In this document: positions 22,687 to 27,527 of the stretch, one piece after another
Position numbering within the stretch: position 1 is the stretch's first letter
Layout: each line of letters opens with the position of its first letter
From: a virus
Direction: 5' to 3' (one strand)
Length of the DNA: 27,527 nt
Virus record (IMG/VR): IMGVR_UViG_3300025137_000218
Location: 1-27,527 of that record
The notes under the pieces: generated by a model
What the model was told of the DNA's origin: nothing
The model's database searches: none
The model's input: only the letters and a program-made list of their open reading frames with translations
Position numbers and translations under genes: made by a program

Positions 22687-22878
22687 CTATAAATCTTTTG
22701 TTATATATTTTATTTGACCTACTGATACTTTGTACCGACTAGCTAAAACGATTGGTGTTAGGTTTTTCACACGTTTCGCAGTTATATTACCGTAGGTACG
22801 TTCGTACTCTATTCGCTTGTTATCTTCTTCAATAGCCTCACGAATTTCATCTACTTGATTATGTGATAGTTTTAACAC
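22687..22878 (-). CDS. Small HTH-like protein
   Basis: 63 residues from a GTG at 22878, AAAGG about 10 bases upstream. The C-terminal half (NLTPIVLASRYKVSVGQIKY) has the spacing of a helix-turn-helix. It overlaps the preceding gene by 20 bases. Confidence 0.55.
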   Translation of the reverse strand: MLKLSHNQVDEIREAIEEDNKRIEYERTYGNITAKRVKNLTPIVLASRYKVSVGQIKYITKDL

Positions 22879-23098
22879 TATTTTTTCCTTTCACTTGTTG
22901 GATATCCATGTTGTTCCACATGGATCGATTGATTTTAAATTTGATGTTATGAATTGGAATACAAACTCGTACCCACTTATGCCCTACTACTGCGAAAGCA
23001 TATCTTAAACCACAGACAGGCAATCGCATTTCATTAAAGTAAACTTTAAATAGTTTAGCAGTAGACCAAGACTTTTCTTTAGGCTTGTGCTTGTACAT
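22859..23098 (-). CDS. Small basic protein, unknown
   Basis: 79 residues from the ATG at 23098, with GGGGG upstream; the longer frame would lie inside the previous gene. Sequence starts MYKHKPKEKSWSTAKLFKVY and has a beta-rich middle (VCGLRYAFAVVGHKWVRVCI). It is basic, unlike its neighbours. Confidence 0.6.
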   Translation of the reverse strand: MYKHKPKEKSWSTAKLFKVYFNEMRLPVCGLRYAFAVVGHKWVRVCIPIHNIKFKINRSMWNNMDIQQVKGKNSVKTIT

Positions 23099-23393
23099 AG
23101 TCTGCCCCCTTATTATTTCCCTGGAAGTAACCAAGGGGCATGACATCATTCTCTAGAGTAATGAACAGGTCTTGCTGATCATAAAATCTAAACTTAGTCC
23201 AATAGACACGAGCCTTAATATTTGATTGTTCTTTACATATATGAACATCAAAAAACTTTCCATCATACTCAAAGAACTCACAAGTATCTTGAAAGTTTTC
23301 ATCTTTATCTATGATGTCTTGAACAAATGTTTTGATCATAGTTCTAAATTGTGGAGTGGAATTGTAATACATTTCCATTTTAAGATTAGCCAT
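23079..23393 (-). CDS. Unknown protein of early operon
   Basis: 104 residues. Beta-rich and aromatic (EFFEYDGKFFDVHICKE, ARVYWTKFRFYDQQDLFITL). It is coupled to the preceding gene (ATG at 23393 directly overlaps its stop). No family is recognised. Confidence 0.65.
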   Translation of the reverse strand: MANLKMEMYYNSTPQFRTMIKTFVQDIIDKDENFQDTCEFFEYDGKFFDVHICKEQSNIKARVYWTKFRFYDQQDLFITLENDVMPLGYFQGNNKGADYVQAQA

Positions 23394-23761
23394 TAATCAT
23401 TCCCCTTTCTTAAAGAGAAATGAGTAATAGGATTATCATCTGTACCAACTACACAATCATCACACTCCATGACCTCTTCTTCTATCTGCTCCCACTTTTC
23501 CGCAGTCTGTTCTTCATGAAGAGATAGCTTGTCATTATTTAGATCACGTTCATATTTGTTCTTTATGGTTGTGTGTTTCTTACATAGTAATCCCCAATGT
23601 AAAGGATCAGTTAGTTCATCAAAATTAATTTGAATTTTGGTTTTGTGATGTTTAAGAAGTCTATTGATTTGCTTAACAGTTTCTTCAAGCACCCAATCAG
23701 CGGAAGTCTTGTAGTCAAATGCTAACCAAAAATCTTCTTTAGGTTTAATAGCTTTTGCCAT
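23393..23761 (-). CDS. Unknown protein, first gene of early operon
   Basis: 122 residues; TGGAG 8 bases before the ATG, directly after leader motif E. Acidic with a helical centre (EETVKQINRLLKHHKTKIQI, NKYERDLNNDKLSLHEEQTA) and a Cys pair (ECDDCVVG). No family is recognised. Confidence 0.7.
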   Translation of the reverse strand: MAKAIKPKEDFWLAFDYKTSADWVLEETVKQINRLLKHHKTKIQINFDELTDPLHWGLLCKKHTTIKNKYERDLNNDKLSLHEEQTAEKWEQIEEEVMECDDCVVGTDDNPITHFSLRKGND

Positions 23762-23763
23762 TG

Positions 23764-23789
23764 TGTTTCTCCATAGTCTGTCAACTAAT
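23764..23789 (-). promoter_or_regulatory. Leader motif copy E (TTGACAGACT)
   Basis: On the minus strand: TTAGTTGACAGACT, then GGAGAAACACA, then the ATG of the next gene. TTGACAGACT occupies 23784-23775. Confidence 0.5.
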
Positions 23790-23793
23790 AAAC

Positions 23794-23853
23794 CGAGGGA
23801 CTGCCTCGTCAGTACATCCTAATCACAGGATGCAGACACCCAAGTAAACTTGG
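23794..23853 (-). terminator. Three tandem hairpins between operons
   Basis: Three perfect short inverted repeats lie within 60 bases: CGAGG/CCTCG (23794-23808), CATCCT/AGGATG (23815-23832) and CCAAG/CTTGG (23840-23853). They follow the stop of the small gene at 23866 and precede leader motif E. No long T-run is seen, so termination is not certain; an RNA processing signal is possible. Confidence 0.4.
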
Positions 23854-23865
23854 ATGTTTCAACAT

Positions 23866-24024
23866 TTACGATTTATTATTTTTCTCAAGATGGTGAACGA
23901 TAAATTCAACACGTTCATAGGCAGACATGTGGGTTTCTACACCATCCACATATGTGTCTGCCTTGTCTGTATTATTATCTAGCTGATGCTTGAGGTCATA
24001 AGCAATTTGAAGAACCTCATCCAT
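23866..24024 (-). CDS. Small helical protein (52 residues)
   Basis: Starts at 24024, overlapping the previous stop by 8 bases. Sequence MDEVLQIAYDLKHQLDNNTD, then a helical YERVEFIVHHLEKNN end. The coupling to the preceding gene supports it being real. Function unknown. Confidence 0.6.
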   Translation of the reverse strand: MDEVLQIAYDLKHQLDNNTDKADTYVDGVETHMSAYERVEFIVHHLEKNNKS

Positions 24025-24364
24025 TAGATTTATTCCAATCATCAATATATTCTTTATTGCTTTTGAAAGGTTCAGCTAATTTTTGAAACATCTTCTGATC
24101 AAACCCTTTGAGGGTAAATGATCCTTTACCACCTTTGATCTGATACAACCCTAGATTAATTGGTTTGTTATCTAATTGATAACTCAACCCTCCTGTTTCA
24201 TTTATGTATGTAGACTTATGAGCATAAAGTAAGTTCACACGAGTTGGTCTTTTTGCAATACGAGAAATACATTTTTGTAAATCTACATCTCTTGACCATT
24301 GCCCAAGAGTTTCAAGTTCTAGGGCAAGGAAAGACATATCATTTTCTAATAAATGTTCAGCCAT
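24017..24364 (-). CDS. Unknown protein of early operon
   Basis: 115 residues, coupled by TAATG. It has an N-terminal acidic helix (ENDMSFLALELETLGQWSRD) and a C-terminal part with GGKGSFTLKGFDQKMF. No family is recognised. Confidence 0.65.
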   Translation of the reverse strand: MAEHLLENDMSFLALELETLGQWSRDVDLQKCISRIAKRPTRVNLLYAHKSTYINETGGLSYQLDNKPINLGLYQIKGGKGSFTLKGFDQKMFQKLAEPFKSNKEYIDDWNKSNG

Positions 24365-24612
24365 TATTTATTTTCCCATTCTTCTATTTGATTGAGTAAA
24401 CCCTCGGCACATTCATTTCTGCCAAGAAATATTTCGGGTTGATCACAAATGTCTTCAGCATTTTTACCATTTGAAATTTCTGCTTGAAGTTCTGTGTAAG
24501 AATTAACCTCAGATATCAACCAATTTTGTATCTTAACAATTAGGGCATCTTTCTTACCCATTGCAGACATGAGATTTTCTCTCTCTGTCTCAAGTTCTTT
24601 TATTCTATCCAT
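24364..24612 (-). CDS. Small coiled-coil protein
   Basis: 82 residues; GGGAGAAAA before the ATG. The sequence is mostly helical with heptad-like spacing (MDRIKELETERENLMSAMGK, DALIVKIQNWLISEVNSYTE), then a turn and NECAEGLLNQIEEW. Function unknown. Confidence 0.65.
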   Translation of the reverse strand: MDRIKELETERENLMSAMGKKDALIVKIQNWLISEVNSYTELQAEISNGKNAEDICDQPEIFLGRNECAEGLLNQIEEWENK

Positions 24613-25018
24613 AAATTTTCTCCCTGTTCTCTGCCTGTGCAGATAAGTTTAAGATAATAATATTTTTATTTGTTTTAGGATCATGCTCATAGGTAAGAGC
24701 AATAATATCTCCCGCCTTAGACTTTTGCTTAATGGATTGGATACTAAATCTTTTATCCCCTCTAGCCTTAGTCTTATAAAAGTTAACCTTGGTTGGAGTA
24801 TCAACTCCATTAAACCTAAAGACTGCTGACAAAGTCTGCTTATCTCCATTTGTCATAGCCTTAAAGTCAACACCATATAAAGATGCGAACCTTTCAAATA
24901 CACCCGCATCAATATTATTTTTATTCCACATGGTATGAGTTAGTTTTAAATGTGGAAATTGTGGATCAAGAGACTGAACCACATTGGTTTCTATTTTTGA
25001 ATAGTTTGAATTATTCAT
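24605..25018 (-). CDS. Unknown protein of early operon
   Basis: 137 residues from the ATG at 25018, with AAAGGAAAG about 6 bases upstream. The C-terminal half is beta-rich and basic (AVFRFNGVDTPTKVNFYKTK, IIALTYEHDPKTNKNIIILN). It overlaps the HTH gene upstream by 8 bases and the coiled-coil gene by 8. No family is recognised. Confidence 0.65.
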   Translation of the reverse strand: MNNSNYSKIETNVVQSLDPQFPHLKLTHTMWNKNNIDAGVFERFASLYGVDFKAMTNGDKQTLSAVFRFNGVDTPTKVNFYKTKARGDKRFSIQSIKQKSKAGDIIALTYEHDPKTNKNIIILNLSAQAENREKIYG

Positions 25019-25460
25019 TGTCTTTCCTTTCATAAAGTAAATATGATTTTAAGTTTTGTAGAATTGTTTCGATCGCAGATAGACTGCGAACACTTGGAAT
25101 TCTAGACGGCAAATCCTCATCTAAACTAACAGGTGTACCTGTCGATATAGATAAGGCTCTGATCCTCATTGAGACTTTTAATCTAAGATAATCTGAAATA
25201 CCTTTCGGAATATTTGTTCTACTGTTTAACCAATTTCTAACAACTTGGTCATTAACTTTGAACAACCCACAAAGTTCTTTGGTAGACATATCCAAGGCTA
25301 ACAGACAGACACGCAATTGATCAGACGTGATCGTTGTCTGTGTCTGTCTAATATCCTCGATTGGAAATGCTTTTGTATTACCTGCGTGGGTAGATTTTTT
25401 AGAAAATCTTTTTCTTAAAAGTTCATCGGGAACAGATGGAATTTTATTTTCTGTTTCCAT
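25011..25460 (-). CDS. Helix-turn-helix regulator
   Basis: 149 residues from the ATG at 25460 (GGTGGAG 7 bases upstream). Residues about 40-85 (TSDQLRVCLLALDMSTKELC, then GLFKVNDQVVRNWLNSRTNI) form an XRE-like helix-turn-helix ending 'W-x-x-S/G-R-x-x-I-P', as in phage and antitoxin regulators. It may control the early operons; a copy of the 17-bp repeat (25090-25106) lies inside its own gene. Confidence 0.7.
   Translation of the reverse strand: METENKIPSVPDELLRKRFSKKSTHAGNTKAFPIEDIRQTQTTITSDQLRVCLLALDMSTKELCGLFKVNDQVVRNWLNSRTNIPKGISDYLRLKVSMRIRALSISTGTPVSLDEDLPSRIPSVRSLSAIETILQNLKSYLLYERKDNE
25090..25106. repeat. 17-bp dispersed repeat, copy 3 (coding)
   Basis: ACACTTGGAATTCTAGA, two mismatches from copies 1 and 2. 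Inside the HTH gene, where the complement codes SRIPSV, in the same frame as SSIPSA of copy 1. Confidence 0.5.
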
Positions 25461-25668
25461 TACTCCACCTTTTAAATGAGTACTCACTTTCAATTACGAT
25501 GATAGGCACAAAGATGCCAACCAATATAAAAATGGATGAGATTGCCCACATGATCCAATCAGTAGGCTGAGATAAAGCAATATTTGTCTCAACCAGATCC
25601 AGAATTGCAAATCCAAAAAAGAAATAGATCACAGACATAAAGATTAAAAACTTTTTTATCTTAGACAT
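25444..25668 (-). CDS. Small two-span membrane protein
   Basis: 74 residues; GGAGG before the ATG. Two membrane segments: FLIFMSVIYFFFGFAILDLV and WIMWAISSIFILVGIFVPII. The ends are basic (MSKIKK, KRWSNGNRK), placing both in the cytoplasm. A role in superinfection exclusion or membrane modification is possible but not shown. Confidence 0.7.
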   Translation of the reverse strand: MSKIKKFLIFMSVIYFFFGFAILDLVETNIALSQPTDWIMWAISSIFILVGIFVPIIVIESEYSFKRWSNGNRK

Positions 25669-26239
25669 TTATACCTCCCATATTAAATTGAGTTGAAAGG
25701 TTATCTAAGTTTTGGCTTATAATAGTTTTAGCATTAGCAAACTTATTGGATACCTCTTGCCCTAACTTTTCTGTTGCAATCCATGTAGGAATTTCAAAGC
25801 AGATATCATCTCTACCTTTAAGATTGTAGGCTCTTTTATTATGGATTTGAGACTTAGCTATCCATATATCAATTTCATTAGCAAATTTTAGAAAGATAGC
25901 TTTTTCACTTTCTTTTAAAAACTTTCCATAAATTAAAATTGTAGAGCCTGTATTGTTAAGAAGATTATTTGTATCCAATAGATTTATTTCTCTATTAGCT
26001 AATGATCTTAAATTTTTAAGATTTTTCTTTTCAATCCAAAGTGGTTTAAGATTTTCAAATAACCAATTTCCATCATCTTCTTGATGCATATGATAACATT
26101 TAACAACATCATCTTGATATGCAGTTTTACCTCTCCAAACTCCAAAGACGAGACCTTGTCTTTTTATTCTTTGCAGTCTGTTAGTAGTGACCTCACATAA
26201 ATTAAGGTACACATTTTTATGCTGATCTTCATTACTCAT
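25661..26239 (-). CDS. Unknown protein, first gene of operon
   Basis: 192 residues with a strong ribosome site (AAAGGAGG) after leader motif F. Basic and aromatic N-terminal half (RIKRQGLVFGVWRGKTAYQD, VVKCYHMHQEDDGNWLFENL), then a helical middle (IEKKNLKNLRSLANREINL). No family is recognised. It heads the operon that includes the HTH regulator. Confidence 0.7.
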   Translation of the reverse strand: MSNEDQHKNVYLNLCEVTTNRLQRIKRQGLVFGVWRGKTAYQDDVVKCYHMHQEDDGNWLFENLKPLWIEKKNLKNLRSLANREINLLDTNNLLNNTGSTILIYGKFLKESEKAIFLKFANEIDIWIAKSQIHNKRAYNLKGRDDICFEIPTWIATEKLGQEVSNKFANAKTIISQNLDNLSTQFNMGGINV

Positions 26240-26258
26240 GAAAGACCTCCTTTAGTTT

Positions 26259-26284
26259 GATTGTGTTTTAGTCTGTCAACTAAG
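26259..26284 (-). promoter_or_regulatory. Leader motif copy F (TTGACAGACT)
   Basis: On the minus strand: TAATAT, 7 bases, then TTGACAGACT (26279-26270), then AAAACACAATC. As in copy B, a possible -10 box (TAATAT) lies about 7 bases before the motif, again placing it at the transcript's start. Confidence 0.5.
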
Positions 26285-26305
26285 TGATATTAATTAGCTA
26301 CCACG

Positions 26306-26321
26306 ACATATAAAAATATGT
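26306..26321. other. Perfect small hairpin
   Basis: ACATAT-AAAA-ATATGT, lying between the CobT-like gene and leader motif F. Palindromic operator or hairpin; no gene overlaps it. Confidence 0.35.
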
Positions 26322-26351
26322 TTCGACCATGCTAAAGGTCTTATCAAGTGG

Positions 26352-26384
26352 CTTACAGGGGCAATCCTAAGACTGCCCCCTAAG
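26352..26384 (-). terminator. Strong GC-rich hairpin after the CobT-like gene
   Basis: GGGGCA (26358-26363) pairs with TGCCCC (26374-26379), extended by CTTA/TAAG outside a small bulge. It lies just beyond the stop of the CobT-like gene. No T-run follows on the minus strand, so it may terminate with help from other factors or protect the 3' end. Confidence 0.5.
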
Positions 26385-26387
26385 TAT

Positions 26388-27527
26388 TTATTTTAGAATT
26401 TTGTTAAGTTCTTTAAGACCATTAGTGATCATGGCTTTAGCTGAACTTTCAACAATGTAGTGATCAAAGCATCCATCAAAAGATTTGATGAAAACATCTT
26501 CCGCTTTTTTCCATCTTGGATCGACATCACTATAAAGTTTTAAATGTGTTAAGACCATGCCAATGACCTCAATTCCCCATTTAGAAACAATCTCTCTTGC
26601 TTGTCTGCATTTCTCTACAGAATTAGGAGTTCCATCAGTCACTATGATCATAACCTTTCGATCTTCTGATCTCTTAGCTAACCTTAGACCCTCACTCATC
26701 ATGGCATCATGGGTGGGAGTACCACCGTCAGACTTACCATATTGATAGGATACAAAGTGTTTAGATTTCATCCAATGTTGATCATGATCTTTTAGGATGT
26801 AATAATCTTTATCATAATTACTTTTACCTGTGGCACAAAGTTTAGATGTATAACAAAATTCTGCACTTGGAAAACAACCAACAGAATATTTAACTTGAAC
26901 TTTATGCAAGGCATTACCTAGAACTAAAGCTAAGTTAATACTCTCTTGAGCATTATTGATTAGATGTCTACCAATTCTGCGAGGTTTCATAGATGATGAC
27001 GTATCAATCAATAAAGACACCGCAGTTTTAGTTCCCGATTGTTTCCAAGGCTGATGAAATATATTAGGTGTATTAGTGCATAACTTACCTAATTTTCTAG
27101 CATCAAGTTTGCCCCTGTCTCTATTTCTTTTAGAGCCATAACGATCGGGATTTTTTAGAATTCTAGCCAAAGTTTGAGAACAGTCAGAAACATTCAATTT
27201 GGATACAATGTTACTAACTCTCTTAGCTTTAGTTTGAACCTTTTGATCTAGGTCTTCATCAGAACTATCAACCATTTGCTCAGTCTCATAGCTTTTAGCC
27301 TTTAGATTTTTATAATCATAATCAATTTTTTTATTAGGATCATTATCAACATCATCCCTTAAAAAATCTTCTTTATTCTTAAATTCTTGATTACTCAAAT
27401 CTATAGACATAGAACTTTCTGCATCATCTGATCCCTGTCTATCCATATCAACAGTATTTTGAGATGGTTTAGAATTTTCAGAACTATCAGCATCATCAGA
27501 ATTTTCAGAACTATCAGCATCATCAGA
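26388..27527 (-). CDS. cobT: CobT-like VWA-domain protein, C-terminal part (partial)
   Basis: The frame is open to the right edge (380 codons seen); the ATG at 27446 is internal. The upstream part is an acidic linker with tandem SDDADSSEN repeats, then more acidic Ser/Asp sequence. Next comes RGKLDARKLGKLCTNTPNIF, then a VWA domain starting TAVSLLIDTSSSM, with MIDAS residues Asp-x-Ser-x-Ser, a Thr in GGTPTHD and Asp in VTDGTPN. This order matches the cobaltochelatase subunit CobT, which works with the AAA+ CobS. Marine phages often carry CobS/CobT relatives with unproven roles. Confidence 0.75.
   Translation of the reverse strand, partial: SDDADSSENSDDADSSENSKPSQNTVDMDRQGSDDAESSMSIDLSNQEFKNKEDFLRDDVDNDPNKKIDYDYKNLKAKSYETEQMVDSSDEDLDQKVQTKAKRVSNIVSKLNVSDCSQTLARILKNPDRYGSKRNRDRGKLDARKLGKLCTNTPNIFHQPWKQSGTKTAVSLLIDTSSSMKPRRIGRHLINNAQESINLALVLGNALHKVQVKYSVGCFPSAEFCYTSKLCATGKSNYDKDYYILKDHDQHWMKSKHFVSYQYGKSDGGTPTHDAMMSEGLRLAKRSEDRKVMIIVTDGTPNSVEKCRQAREIVSKWGIEVIGMVLTHLKLYSDVDPRWKKAEDVFIKSFDGCFDHYIVESSAKAMITNGLKELNKILK
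27474..27527 (-). repeat. 27-bp tandem repeat in acidic linker
   Basis: Two perfect 27-base copies (27474-27500 and 27501-27527), encoding SDDADSSEN twice. The repeat runs to the window edge, so further copies may exist outside. It can expand or contract by slippage without breaking the frame. Confidence 0.85.

Overview
The window is part of a temperate tailed bacteriophage genome, probably from a marine alphaproteobacterium. The evidence is a tail-fibre C-terminus, a lysis cassette, a tyrosine integrase next to a copied tRNA-Leu 5' half, a repressor-like gene divergent from an excisionase-like gene, and a phage replication set. There are no ribosomal or housekeeping genes. Composition is AT-rich (about 36-38% GC by eye) and genes are packed with ATGA/TAATG overlaps. 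The host cannot be fixed from sequence alone. Terminase, portal and capsid genes, and any phage RNA polymerase, are not in this window.

Layout. (1) 1-5371, plus strand: partial tail fibre, small tail-associated proteins, T7-lysozyme-type amidase, 3TM holin, small membrane proteins, and a run of very basic Lys/Arg-rich small proteins. (2) 5351-7376: a convergent small membrane protein, the attachment site (tRNA-Leu 5' half plus repeats), integrase, an overlapping excisionase-like gene, and a divergent HTH gene: the lysogeny module. (3) 15425-7381, minus strand: one long replication/nucleotide operon, SNF2-type helicase, small protein, Fe-S PD-(D/E)XK nuclease, putative ssDNA-binding protein, family A DNA polymerase, class II (B12-dependent) ribonucleotide reductase, DUF3310 protein. 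(4) 15717-18539, plus strand: PrimPol-type primase, SF3/D5-type helicase, RHH protein and a small conserved protein. (5) 18536-20133: a mini zinc-finger gene, a winged-helix gene, then a gene-free region of about 0.7 kb with an iteron-like array, an AT-rich stretch and an inverted tail-fibre remnant; a candidate replication origin or control region. (6) 20134-20816: RuvC-like resolvase and a zinc-ribbon protein. (7) 20882-27527, minus strand: three operons of small, mostly unrecognised and often acidic early-type proteins, then the C-terminal part of a CobT-like VWA protein that runs off the right edge.

How it works together. PrimPol, SF3 helicase, SNF2 helicase, family A polymerase, nuclease, SSB candidate and RuvC resolvase form a largely self-contained replication and recombination set, with the reductase supplying dNTPs. 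The reductase class needs adenosylcobalamin, and the window also carries a CobT-like protein; a functional link is only a hypothesis. Signals that gene annotation does not explain are: a conserved leader motif (TTGACAGAYT, often followed by AAACACA) before six minus-strand transcription units; strong over-representation of CAGAC/GTCTG; the TTTACTGTCA iteron array; a 17-bp repeat with four copies; a tail-fibre fragment in inverted orientation; and two candidate structured or small RNAs.
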